Assembly: GCF_004684345.1 (NCBI RefSeq)
Contig: NZ_CP038469.1
Coordinates: 806,001 to 870,000 of the forward strand
Length of the DNA: 64,000 bases
From: Citrobacter tructae
GTDB taxonomy: Bacteria; Pseudomonadota; Gammaproteobacteria; Enterobacterales; Enterobacteriaceae
Direction: 5' to 3'
The notes beneath the pieces were generated by a model. The model saw nothing but the letters and a program-made list of their open reading frames with translations, did no database searches and was not told the DNA's origin. Numbering within the stretch: position 1 is the stretch's first letter; each line of letters starts with the position of its first letter. Shown one piece after another: positions 45,489 to 53,766 of the stretch. A program made the translations under genes and the position numbers.

Positions 45489-45869
45489 AAAAATCACCGG
45501 ATGGTCAAGGGGTTAGCTAATGCGCTTTTGCAGTTAAGGGAGGATGTCACCCACTGAAGTCGGGGCAGAGGCATTCCTTTCGGATTCCATCAGGCGCACT
45601 TAACTCGGTAGAGTACACGGTATATCTTCTTTCTGCATGCTCATGACCCCTTTGGTCGGTTTGCTTGCATGAATAGGGCGTACAGAAAGCGCGACTGCTG
45701 AACTATAATATGGTGGGAAGTTGAACAGGCTATGCAAGTGGCGATAACTCTAAAATCTCTCATTACTTCATCGTATTAAATACCTTTTCCCCCATGGACT
45801 CTTAATTTTTCACACACAGTGTATGTTGATGATTCCCATTGCCATACGACCACTAATGGTATGATTAAA
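45489..45869. other. rstB upstream region with foreign DNA
   Basis: 381 bp between divergent rstB and the SnoaL-like gene. It holds a possible IS200/IS605-type terminal remnant (45538-45588), a TATAAT hexamer at 45704-45709 oriented rightwards, and little else. No PhoP box is visible for rstB. Confidence 0.45.
45538..45588. mobile_element. possible end remnant of an IS200/IS605 (tnpB-type) element
   Basis: On the minus strand this stretch contains GGAATCCG, GGAATGCCTCTGCCCCGACT-TCAGT-GGG and TGACATCCTCCC. CGACTTCAGT next to a GGAATnCC motif and a (G)GAGGATGTCA block is the pattern I know from right ends/omegaRNA scaffolds of IS1341-type tnpB elements; here the last block is inverted, so it would be degenerate. 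Call based on remembered motifs only. Confidence 0.35.
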
Positions 45870-46322
45870 ATGAACAAATTATTTGGTCTTATTGCTTCAC
45901 TTACCCTTCTGTCTGCTCCTGTTTTTGCCGCGTCGGCACCAGACTGCGTGAAGGTCGATAACGCTCAAATTGAAGCGCTATTTGATAAGTGGAACGCATC
46001 GTTGCAAACGGGCAACGCGAAGACGGTTTCGGATAACTATCTTAGCGATGCGGTGTTACTGCCCACGGTATCCAATAAAGCTCGTTTAACAGATGCTGAA
46101 CGCGTTGATTATTTTGAGCATTTTCTGGCGAAGAAACCCACCGGGAAAATTGATACTCGAACCATTCGTCTTGGTTGCAACAAGGCGATAGATACCGGTA
46201 CCTACACATTTACCTTCGCGGATAAATCCACCGTTTCAGCTCGATATACTTTCACTTACGCATGGGATGGTAAAGAGTGGAAAATTTCTACTCACCATTC
46301 TTCGGCGATGCCTGAGGGGTAA
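45870..46322 (+). CDS. secreted SnoaL-like (DUF4440, SgcJ/EcaC-type) protein
   Basis: 150 aa with a clear Sec signal peptide (MNKLFGLIASLTLLSAPVFA) and a small alpha+beta NTF2-like domain (ALFDKWNASLQTGNAKTVSD, then YTFTYAWDGKEWKISTHHSS). Two Cys (PDCVKV, LGCNKA) could form a periplasmic disulfide. Resembles SgcJ/EcaC family NTF2-like proteins; function not known. No strong ribosome site, so the start could be the ATG three codons upstream. Not part of K-12 at this locus; first gene of the rstB-rstA insert. Confidence 0.75.
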   Translation: MNKLFGLIASLTLLSAPVFAASAPDCVKVDNAQIEALFDKWNASLQTGNAKTVSDNYLSDAVLLPTVSNKARLTDAERVDYFEHFLAKKPTGKIDTRTIRLGCNKAIDTGTYTFTFADKSTVSARYTFTYAWDGKEWKISTHHSSAMPEG

Positions 46323-46327
46323 AACAG

Positions 46328-46361
46328 TGCAGGGGGCGAGAATTCACCGCTCCCTGTTTTT
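46328..46361 (+). terminator. terminator after the SnoaL-like gene
   Basis: An imperfect stem CAGGGGGCG / CGCTCCCTG is followed by TTTTTAT, 8 bp after the stop codon. Confidence 0.7.
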
Positions 46362-46448
46362 ATCAACGATGTGATTTTATTTTATTCTGCATTTTACGAG
46401 CTAGTTATCAAAAAATCAGGATAAACGATCTGTTTTCTAACCCCACGT

Positions 46449-46475
46449 TTGACAATTTCTCGAGGGTTGTATTTT
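46449..46475 (+). promoter_or_regulatory. candidate promoter of the APH(6)-like gene
   Basis: A perfect TTGACA at 46449-46454 is followed after 15 bp by TATTTT (46470-46475). The short spacer weakens the call; a TTTCTA at 18 bp is an alternative -10. Confidence 0.4.
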
Positions 46476-46612
46476 CTAAACCAGCATAAAACTCTGTACA
46501 GAGGGAGTATGGCTCTGACCCGTCATCGCTATAATGCTGCACAAATTTCGCTAAACGTTCCCACCGGCGATGCACTCAGGCTGAAGATGGTGGGCAATAC
46601 TTTGGAAAGCAC

Positions 46613-47443
46613 ATGCTCAGTACCTGGCTCAGCCGATGGGGACTCATCCCTGATGGTGTTCCGATTGTTACCCACACGTCACAACTGTTACCCGTGACGA
46701 CAATTAACGGTGGTAAGAAAGCGCTCCTTAAACTCACGAACGATGATAGTGAGCGAACCGGATGTCAGCTGATGGTCTGGTGGGACGGGAAGGGGGCGGC
46801 GAGGGTGTTGGCCCATGAGGATGGGGCGTTACTTTTAGAACGGGCCACCGGGGTGCAATCACTGACTGACATGTCACGGGCGGACCTGGATGTGCAGGCC
46901 TGCCGCATCATTTGCCGTACTGCCCGTCAGCTCCATGTTTCGCCAAATGCTTCTGCACCTGCGCTAACGTCGCTTGAGCACTGGTTTTGCGATCTTGCAC
47001 CGGCAGCGCATATTCATGGCGGCATCCTGTTACGTTGCGCCCGCGCAGCCAAGATGTTGCTCTCCAGCCCGCAAGATGTTGTGGTTCTACATGGTGATTT
47101 ACATCATGGCAATGTGCTTGATTTTGGTGAGTCGGGATGGCTTGCCATCGATCCTAAAGGGCTCATCGGGGAACGTGGGTTTGATTACGCGAATATCTTT
47201 ACCAATCCCGATCTTGCTGACCCTGATATTGCCATCGCCATTGATCTACAGAAATTTACCCAGCGCGTCGACATCGTCTCAGAGGCTGCTGGGCTTGAAC
47301 GCGAACGTCTTTTGCTGTGGATAGCGGCCTGGTGTGGGCTCTCGTCAGCATGGTTTTTGCAAGAAGGAGACAATGCGGCGATAACTCTGCGCGTGGCAGA
47401 ACTCGCGCTTGCCGAACTGGACTCAGGATCTCTGCAACTTTGA
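46613..47443 (+). CDS. APH(6)/hydroxyurea-phosphotransferase family kinase
   Basis: 276 aa, the size of StrB/APH(6) enzymes. The catalytic loop VVLHGDLHHGNVLDFG and the metal site WLAIDPKGLIGERGFDYAN are intact, as are the N-lobe (LLKLTNDDSE) and LLLERATGVQSL. The family phosphorylates streptomycin or hydroxyurea; chromosomal members are common and often of unproven activity. A GGAAAG lies 6 bases before the ATG. It lies in the rstB-rstA insert, absent from K-12. Confidence 0.82.
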   Translation: MLSTWLSRWGLIPDGVPIVTHTSQLLPVTTINGGKKALLKLTNDDSERTGCQLMVWWDGKGAARVLAHEDGALLLERATGVQSLTDMSRADLDVQACRIICRTARQLHVSPNASAPALTSLEHWFCDLAPAAHIHGGILLRCARAAKMLLSSPQDVVVLHGDLHHGNVLDFGESGWLAIDPKGLIGERGFDYANIFTNPDLADPDIAIAIDLQKFTQRVDIVSEAAGLERERLLLWIAAWCGLSSAWFLQEGDNAAITLRVAELALAELDSGSLQL

Positions 47444-47565
47444 TCTACAACACTGGGTTGGTAATTCTAAAACGTTATCATTAGGCAGATAAATATTTGA
47501 TTCACCAATCAGTAAACGGCAGGTTACGTTGTGTCTTTTATTAAAAAGTTAATGGTTCGAAAACA

Positions 47566-48594
47566 ATGAGTCCGTTGTTTTCAGTATTTAAAAAGCGCCC
47601 GGATATTATGCTGCTGGTGGCATTTTTGGTCGGTGCTAATATTGTGGCCTGGTTGTGGGCTTTCACAGCCTTTAGTCAGCATACATCGCTTCTGGCGTTG
47701 TGCCTTGTCGCCTGGTGTTACGGTTTTCGCCACGCCGTGGATGCCGATCATATCGCTGCCATCGACAGCGCAACCCGTAAACTGATGCAGCAGAAAAAAC
47801 GCGCATTGACCACAGGGGCGTGGTTTTCGCTGGGGCATTCCACGATTGTGGTGCTGGCAAGTATTGGCATTGCCCTTACCACCAGCGTGTTTAAACATCA
47901 TATGGCATGGTTTCAGAATGTCGGGGGCGTGATTGGTACGTCAATTTCTGCCGCGTTCTTGCTTATTCTGGCGACCATCAATCTGATCATCTTCTTTCAG
48001 GTATGGAAGGCATTCCGCCAACTGAAGCGCACGGGCACCTACGACGAAACCACGGAAGCAGTCACGGTTTCAGGTCCTTTGAGCTGGTTATTCCGCTCGG
48101 CCTTCAGGCTGGTGGGAAAAGACTGGCATATGTATTTTGTCGGTTTTTTGTTTGGACTGGGTTTTGATACCGCCACGGAAATTTCGCTGTTAGGTATTTC
48201 TGCTTCAGGAGCATCCAGTGGAATGTCCATCTGGTCCATTCTGGTGTTCCCGACGTTGTTTACCTGCGGTATGGCGCTGATTGATTGCCTCGACAGTATC
48301 CTGATGGTCGAGGCCTACGGCTGGGCCTTTAATAAGCCGCAGCGTAAGCTGTATTACAATATGACAATCACTGGAACCTCGGTGATTGTTGCGGTATTTA
48401 TTGGTGGATTGGAAGCGTTGGGATTACTGTCAGATGCGTTTTCACTTCAGGGGGGAATGTGGGATACGGTGAGCAATTTGAGTGATCACATGGGCAATGT
48501 CGGTTTTATGATTATTGCTGTATTTCTCTCCTGCTGGATCCTCTCCGCGTTGAATTACCGCTGGAAAAAGTATGACGGATTGACTTCCAACTAA
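47566..48594 (+). CDS. nixA: NiCoT family nickel/cobalt transporter (HoxN/NixA)
   Basis: 342 aa with about eight membrane helices. The diagnostic NiCoT motif HX4DH is present as RHAVDADHIAAIDSATRKLM in helix 2, with LGFDTATEISLLG and GMALIDCLDSILM as the further signatures. High-affinity Ni2+ (or Co2+) uptake across the inner membrane. No NikR operator (GTATGA-N16-TCATAC) is visible upstream. Nickel users such as urease or hydrogenase are outside this window; GloA here is Ni-dependent. Confidence 0.92.
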   Translation: MSPLFSVFKKRPDIMLLVAFLVGANIVAWLWAFTAFSQHTSLLALCLVAWCYGFRHAVDADHIAAIDSATRKLMQQKKRALTTGAWFSLGHSTIVVLASIGIALTTSVFKHHMAWFQNVGGVIGTSISAAFLLILATINLIIFFQVWKAFRQLKRTGTYDETTEAVTVSGPLSWLFRSAFRLVGKDWHMYFVGFLFGLGFDTATEISLLGISASGASSGMSIWSILVFPTLFTCGMALIDCLDSILMVEAYGWAFNKPQRKLYYNMTITGTSVIVAVFIGGLEALGLLSDAFSLQGGMWDTVSNLSDHMGNVGFMIIAVFLSCWILSALNYRWKKYDGLTSN

Positions 48595-48600
48595 TATTAA

Positions 48601-48630
48601 AAAGCCTTCCTCAAAGCAGGAAGGCTTTTA
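48601..48630. terminator. bidirectional terminator after nixA
   Basis: The 10-bp stem AAGCCTTCCT / AGGAAGGCTT is followed by TTTATCT, between convergent nixA and the TcyP-like gene. Confidence 0.9.
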
Positions 48631-48650
48631 TCTGACATCGCTTTCAGTGG

Positions 48651-50003
48651 TTATTCAGCTTCTCTTACTCGCGGTGATTGTTGTTGCCCGGCGGTTTCTT
48701 TATGCAAAATTCGGTTAGCCAGCACGCCCGACATCATCGACCCATTCACGTTTAATGCGGTCCTCGCCATATCGACAATCGGCTCAATGGCAATAAAAAT
48801 CCCCACCAGAGCGACCGGGAAGTTCAGTGTCGAAAGCACGATCAGTGCGGCAAATGTCCCGCCGCCACCGACGCCCGCCACCCCAATCGACCCCAGCGCA
48901 ATCGCTGGTAGCATCGCCAGCAAAAAGTGTACTGACAGTGGATCAATGCCCATTGTCGGCGCAATCATTGCCACCATAATGGCAGGGTAAATCCCAGCAC
49001 AGCCATTCTGACCCATACTGGAACCAAATGAGGCCGCGATATTGGCAATGGTATTTTGTACGCCAAATTTTTCCTGCGCGGTAATAGCCAGCGGAATAGA
49101 TGCCGCACTGCTGCGTGAAACAAACGCAAAGGTTAAAACCGGCCACACGGTTTTAAAATAGCGAACGGGATTGTTTCCGCTCAACAGCAGAATCAGCGCA
49201 TGCACGATAAACATCATCAGCACGGCAATGTAGCAGGCGGCAATAAAGCCTAACAGGCTGGCAAATTGTTCAAACCGATACGCGGAAAATACGCCAGCCA
49301 TTAATGCCATCACGCCATAAGGGGTGAGTGCGATAACGATCCTCACCATTTTCATCACCCAAATCTGGATGGCGTTAATGCCCGCGCTTAATTTTTCACC
49401 TTCCTGCGGCGCATCTTGTTTCACTTTTAATAATGCCACTCCGGCAAGCAGAGTGAAGATCACAATACCAATAACAGAAACGCTTCTGGCCCCGGTAAGG
49501 TCGAGGAAGATATTTGTGGGGATCAACGAGGTGACCAGTTTTGGCAGTGAAACAGCCGCTGTTTTACTCACATCATCAGCCGTCAGCGTTGATTGCATAT
49601 GGCCAAAGGCGCTGGCGTCGAGACCTAAAATATGGGCAGTCAGCAGGCCAACAAATCCTGCAATCATCACCAGACAGAGCATACATCCCACGATGGTGAG
49701 CGACATTTTCCCAATACCGGCGCTGTTTTCGAGCTTATTAATCGCTGAGAGAATAGAGATAAAGATCAGCGGAACCGCTACCAGCTTGAGTAAATTCACA
49801 TAGCCGTTACCGATGATGTTATACCAGTCGATAACCGTTTTGCTGTTGTCGGCAGCAATAAAATGAAGGGATAAGCCAATAACGGCACCGATAAAAATAG
49901 CAATAAAGACGCTTTTGGAAAGGGAGTGACTTTTTTGATCGATTCTGAATACTGCCCATGAACAAACCAAAAATAACGCGATATACGCGGTAGTAACGAA
50001 CAT
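48651..50003 (-). CDS. TcyP-like dicarboxylate/amino-acid:cation symporter (DAACS)
   Basis: 450 aa, about eight membrane helices plus two re-entrant loops. The serine-rich motif FVSRSSAASIPLAI, the loop GSSMGQNGCAGIYPAI and AGVGGGGTFAALIVL identify the TcyP (YdjN)-type branch. Clearly diverged from K-12 TcyP, so I leave the symbol blank; L-cystine is the likeliest substrate. The start at 50003 (MFVTTAYIAL) has GAGG 8 bases upstream. It occupies the position rstB has in K-12, downstream of rstA. Confidence 0.8.
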   Translation of the reverse strand: MFVTTAYIALFLVCSWAVFRIDQKSHSLSKSVFIAIFIGAVIGLSLHFIAADNSKTVIDWYNIIGNGYVNLLKLVAVPLIFISILSAINKLENSAGIGKMSLTIVGCMLCLVMIAGFVGLLTAHILGLDASAFGHMQSTLTADDVSKTAAVSLPKLVTSLIPTNIFLDLTGARSVSVIGIVIFTLLAGVALLKVKQDAPQEGEKLSAGINAIQIWVMKMVRIVIALTPYGVMALMAGVFSAYRFEQFASLLGFIAACYIAVLMMFIVHALILLLSGNNPVRYFKTVWPVLTFAFVSRSSAASIPLAITAQEKFGVQNTIANIAASFGSSMGQNGCAGIYPAIMVAMIAPTMGIDPLSVHFLLAMLPAIALGSIGVAGVGGGGTFAALIVLSTLNFPVALVGIFIAIEPIVDMARTALNVNGSMMSGVLANRILHKETAGQQQSPRVREAE

Positions 50004-50244
50004 ATTGTAGCCTCTTGCCTCATTCAGCACCTGAAATGCCGGAAAGAGATTTAATTTTGAAATAAACCTATGAGCCATAAGGGCTCAGGACCGGGACGGA
50101 TTATAGGGAGAGGGGGTGTTGGCAGCCACACAAAAAGTGTGGATCAGACCTGAGTAAGGTCTTTATGCTTATCCTGTAGACGATTTTCGTGACAGTGTAA
50201 CGTTTATTGCTTGTTTGGCTGGTCAAGTAACCAGCCTGGCGGAG

Positions 50245-50979
50245 TTATTTGCGCGGTTCGTCATCCCAGGCGTGAGGGGCAAACAGATAGCCTTTATTAC
50301 GGATGGTCTTGATGCGATACGGTTCCGTGGCGTTATCCAGCAATTTTTTACGCAGGCGGGAAATCGCCACATCAACGCTGCGGTCCAGTCCGTCATAGCT
50401 CACGCCGCGCAGATTTTTCAGTAACGCATCGCGATCCATAATGTGTCCCGCATGAGTTGCCAGTTCCCACAGCAGTTCAAAATCAGCGGTAGACAGAGAG
50501 ACAGGTTCACCTGCAAGCAGTACGGAACGATTGGTCGGGTCGATAGTCAGCGTACCAAAGCGCAGTGTGGTATGTGGTGTCAGGGTTGCCGCCTGAATAC
50601 CTTTAGACTGAGTCGAGTATTCATTCTGGCGTAAATGCAGGCGCAGGCGGGCCAGCAGAACCGCTGGAGGCGTGGTTTTGAGAATGTAATCACAGGCGCC
50701 CATTTCGAGCGCCAGAATATGATTCATATCGCTGTCGAGAGACGTCAGCAGAACAATCGGACCCTGCCAGCGTCCGCGCAAATCGCGGCAGATGGTCATA
50801 CCGTCTTTGCCCGGCAGCATAATGTCTAACAACACCAGATCGGGTTGAACGTGCAGGATCTTCTCTTCAGCCAAATCGCCACGCGGTTCAAGGATAACCT
50901 CGATATCGTGCCGGGCAAGGTAGGCGGCAATCAGCGAGCCGACTTCAGGATCATCTTCAACAAATACGATGGTGTTCAT
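50245..50979 (-). CDS. rstA: OmpR-family response regulator RstA
   Basis: 244 aa. It has a receiver domain with phospho-acceptor Asp52 (DLVLLDIMLPGKDG), acidic pair in VFVEDD, conserved Thr/Lys (LLTSLDS, YILKTTP), and a C-terminal winged helix (SVDVAISRLRKKL..RNKGYLF). Start set at MNTIVFV to match E. coli; a start three codons upstream is equally readable. E. coli RstA is PhoP-induced and activates asr, present in this window. Its partner gene rstB is displaced. Confidence 0.95.
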   Translation of the reverse strand: MNTIVFVEDDPEVGSLIAAYLARHDIEVILEPRGDLAEEKILHVQPDLVLLDIMLPGKDGMTICRDLRGRWQGPIVLLTSLDSDMNHILALEMGACDYILKTTPPAVLLARLRLHLRQNEYSTQSKGIQAATLTPHTTLRFGTLTIDPTNRSVLLAGEPVSLSTADFELLWELATHAGHIMDRDALLKNLRGVSYDGLDRSVDVAISRLRKKLLDNATEPYRIKTIRNKGYLFAPHAWDDEPRK

Positions 50980-51034
50980 ATCATTCATTTTGAATATAAA
51001 GCGCCAACATACACCGACCCCGTTTTTCCTTCCA

Positions 51035-51051
51035 TTAATCTTTTCTAAACA
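51035..51051 (-). promoter_or_regulatory. possible PhoP box upstream of rstA
   Basis: The minus strand reads TGTTTA, 5 bp, GATTAA: one perfect and one weak hexamer of the PhoP repeat, 56 bp before the rstA start. I see no good -10 at the usual 12-bp distance. E. coli rstA is PhoP-activated. Confidence 0.35.
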
Positions 51052-51105
51052 ACAACGCTTCCGTTATGCTAGGGGCTGATGTTATCGATGTGTTAAGGCA
51101 GGATG

Positions 51106-51441
51106 ATGGGGCTCGTTATAAAAGCGGCGCTGGGTGCGCTGGTGGTGGTATTGATTGGTGTGCTGGCTAAAACAAAGAATTACTATATTGCCGGGTTAAT
51201 TCCGTTGTTCCCGACATTTGCGCTGATCGCTCACTATATCGTGGCCAGCGAGCGTGGGATCGACGCATTACGCACCACGATAGTCTTTAGTATGTGGTCG
51301 ATTATTCCCTATTTTGTCTACCTCGTTTCACTGTGGTACTTCACCGGGTTTATGCGCTTGCCCGTCGCGCTCGGCGGATCAGTGGTGTGCTGGGGCCTGA
51401 GCGCGTGGCTGCTGATTATCTGTTGGGTAAAACTGCACTAA
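51106..51441 (+). CDS. ydgC: GlpM-like inner-membrane protein YdgC
   Basis: 111 aa with four hydrophobic helices, GlpM family, unknown function. The second of two adjacent ATG codons (51106) has the better distance to AGG and gives the E. coli N-terminus MGLVIKAALG. Stop overlaps the convergent folM stop by 4 bp. Confidence 0.9.
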   Translation: MGLVIKAALGALVVVLIGVLAKTKNYYIAGLIPLFPTFALIAHYIVASERGIDALRTTIVFSMWSIIPYFVYLVSLWYFTGFMRLPVALGGSVVCWGLSAWLLIICWVKLH

Positions 51442-52160
51442 CGCAGGTGGCGGCCACCGTCCACGGCAAAACTGCGTCCGGTGACAAAACAGCTGGTCAA
51501 CAGATAATCTATTAAATCAATGACCTCTTTCTCGCCAGGGGCGGTTTTCATCAGCGATTTATTCAGTGCCTGTTGGCGATATTCGGCGTCATCACTTTCG
51601 TTAAACAGGATCAGCGACGGGGCGATAGCGTTGACTTTGACTTCCGGCGCTAGTTTACGCGCGAATGAACGGGTCATGTTGTCCAGTGCCGCTTTACTGG
51701 CCGCGTAAGCAATATGTTTGTCGCTGCCGCGCTCGACGACGTAGTCGGTAAAATGGATGATGTCGCTGGCGGCGTGGCCGTGACCGCGAAGCAGGTCTTC
51801 CAGCGCGTGGTTGAGCAGGTAGGGCGTGTTGACATGGATCTGCATCATGCTCGACAGCACGTCAGACAGCGACGTGCCGGGCTTTTCAGCGACCCAGGCG
51901 CTGGCATTATGCACGATAGCGCGTAATCCATCCGTGTGGTTTTTTACTTCGTCGGCAAAAGCCAGCACGCCGACATCGGTCGAAAAATCGGCCTGGATGC
52001 ACACTGCCCCCGCGTCTTGCAGGCCATCGATCGACGGGTAATGCGTCCGATAGCTGACAATCACCGGCTGTTTTTGGTTCAGAAAATGCCATGCGATCGC
52101 GAGGCCGATGCGACGGCCTGCGCCGGTGATCAGTATTGGCAAAGGGGGCTTATTACCCAT
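51438..52160 (-). CDS. folM: dihydromonapterin reductase FolM
   Basis: 240 aa short-chain dehydrogenase/reductase. The cofactor motif ITGAGRRIGLAIAW has an Arg-rich NADPH-preferring loop, and the active site YAASKAALDN has the catalytic Tyr/Lys. It reduces dihydromonapterin to tetrahydromonapterin (and weakly dihydrofolate). Length equals E. coli FolM. Confidence 0.95.
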   Translation of the reverse strand: MGNKPPLPILITGAGRRIGLAIAWHFLNQKQPVIVSYRTHYPSIDGLQDAGAVCIQADFSTDVGVLAFADEVKNHTDGLRAIVHNASAWVAEKPGTSLSDVLSSMMQIHVNTPYLLNHALEDLLRGHGHAASDIIHFTDYVVERGSDKHIAYAASKAALDNMTRSFARKLAPEVKVNAIAPSLILFNESDDAEYRQQALNKSLMKTAPGEKEVIDLIDYLLTSCFVTGRSFAVDGGRHLR

Positions 52161-52197
52161 CGTAATCTCCTTGAATTGCTAACGATGGGAATGACAT

Positions 52198-53580
52198 TTA
52201 CCCCATCAACATCCAGGTCGCCGGAACCGACGCTACAAGTAGCAGGCCGATCAAAGCCATCTCCTGGCGGTTTAATACGTTTTGGTGCGTGTGTGTTTTA
52301 CGGGCATAAAGAAAAACCAGCAACCCAGGCGCATACAGCACAACGGACAGCAACAAGTGCATCGGGCCTGAAGCATACAATAACCATAAGCCATAAATAC
52401 ACGCACCGATACCAACTGCCTGATGAATCGGGCGGGTAGCGATTTTCAGCAGGAATGCGCCGACCAGGAAATAGGGCACCAGAATCATCTCTGAAGCAAT
52501 GGTCAGGAGTGTATTGTAGTCGGAGCCTGTGAGCCAGATCAGCACCAGGCAAACCTGAACGCTAATATTGGTCAGCCACAGGGACGCCGACGGTGCCCCC
52601 TGTGCATTCTGTCGTGCGAAAATACGTGGAAACGCTTTGTACGTCGATGCCATAAACGGCACTTCGGCTGCCATTATCGTCCAGCTTAAATAGGCGCCAC
52701 AAACGGAGACAATCAGGCCTGCCGCAATAATAATTTCACCCCATGGCCCCATCATTTTGACCATCAATCCGGCCATTGACGGGTTACGGATCTCTGCCAG
52801 TTCCGGGCGGGCAACCACGCCAAGAGAAAGCAGGGTAACCAGCAGGTAAAAGCCCAGGGCGGCAAGAACCGCCAGCAGCGTGGCGCGACCGACATCGCGT
52901 TTATTGCGTGCGCGCGCTGAAACCACGACCGCGCCTTCCACCCCGATGAACACCCACAGCGTGATGAGCATGGTGTTTTTAACCTGCTCCCAGACCGGAA
53001 CGCCCAGCGCAATGCCGGTAAAATCCAGGGTAAAGGTATCGAGCTTGAACAGCATAAAGGCCAGCACGACAAACAGGCCCAGCGGCAATAATTTCGCCAG
53101 CGTCGCCACCAGATTAATGCTGGCCGCTGTCTGTACACCGCGCAAAACCAGAAAGTGGACTACCCACAGCAGCACTGAGGCCCCGACGATAGACTGCCAG
53201 GTATTTCCATCGCCAAATAACCGCAATTCAGGTGTATCGGTAAAGAAGCTGAGCGCAGAAAAAACGATAACCAGATAAGAAACGTTAGCGATAACGGCGC
53301 ATAGCCAGTAACCCCACGCTGAGCAGAAGCCAATTAGTTCGCCAAATCCTTCACGCGCGTAGGTAAAAATACCGCCGTCCAGTTCAGGGCGAATACGCGT
53401 CAGGATGAGCATGGCAAAGGCGAGCAGGAGAATTCCCGCACCGGTAATCGCCCACCCAATCAGTAATGCGGCCGGGCTGGCTACCGCCGCCATATTTTGT
53501 GGCAGGCTGAAAACACCAGCACCGAGCATTGAGCTTAAAACCAGCGCGGTCAGTGCGCTCAGACCCAATTTCTTTTCCAT
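52198..53580 (-). CDS. ydgI: APC-family arginine:ornithine antiporter-like YdgI
   Basis: 460 aa with 12-13 membrane helices; basic amino acid antiporter (ArcD-type) branch of the APC superfamily. The helix-1 motif SSMLGAGVFSLPQNMA and the helix-6 segment WVFIGVEGAVVVSARARNK are typical. Substrate assignment is by homology only. Separated by 37 bp from folM on the same strand. Confidence 0.92.
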   Translation of the reverse strand: MEKKLGLSALTALVLSSMLGAGVFSLPQNMAAVASPAALLIGWAITGAGILLLAFAMLILTRIRPELDGGIFTYAREGFGELIGFCSAWGYWLCAVIANVSYLVIVFSALSFFTDTPELRLFGDGNTWQSIVGASVLLWVVHFLVLRGVQTAASINLVATLAKLLPLGLFVVLAFMLFKLDTFTLDFTGIALGVPVWEQVKNTMLITLWVFIGVEGAVVVSARARNKRDVGRATLLAVLAALGFYLLVTLLSLGVVARPELAEIRNPSMAGLMVKMMGPWGEIIIAAGLIVSVCGAYLSWTIMAAEVPFMASTYKAFPRIFARQNAQGAPSASLWLTNISVQVCLVLIWLTGSDYNTLLTIASEMILVPYFLVGAFLLKIATRPIHQAVGIGACIYGLWLLYASGPMHLLLSVVLYAPGLLVFLYARKTHTHQNVLNRQEMALIGLLLVASVPATWMLMG

Positions 53581-53726
53581 TTGTATCCAGTGACAAAAAC
53601 GAGAGTGAGAGAATAATTATTTTGGCAAACCGCATAAAAATGGTGAAAGCCACTAAGGCGCGGGATTTTACGGAGAGAAGAGAGCGCATGCAACGATTGC
53701 GGAAAGATTTGTGACTTAAAAAGCGA

Positions 53727-53747
53727 AAGGCGGCAAAAAGCCGCCTT
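53727..53747. terminator. terminator downstream of ydgH
   Basis: An 8-bp stem AAGGCGGC / GCCGCCTT with an A5 loop; on the minus strand followed by TCGCTTTTTAAG. Confidence 0.85.
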
Positions 53748-53766
53748 ATTTTACTACAAATGTCGC

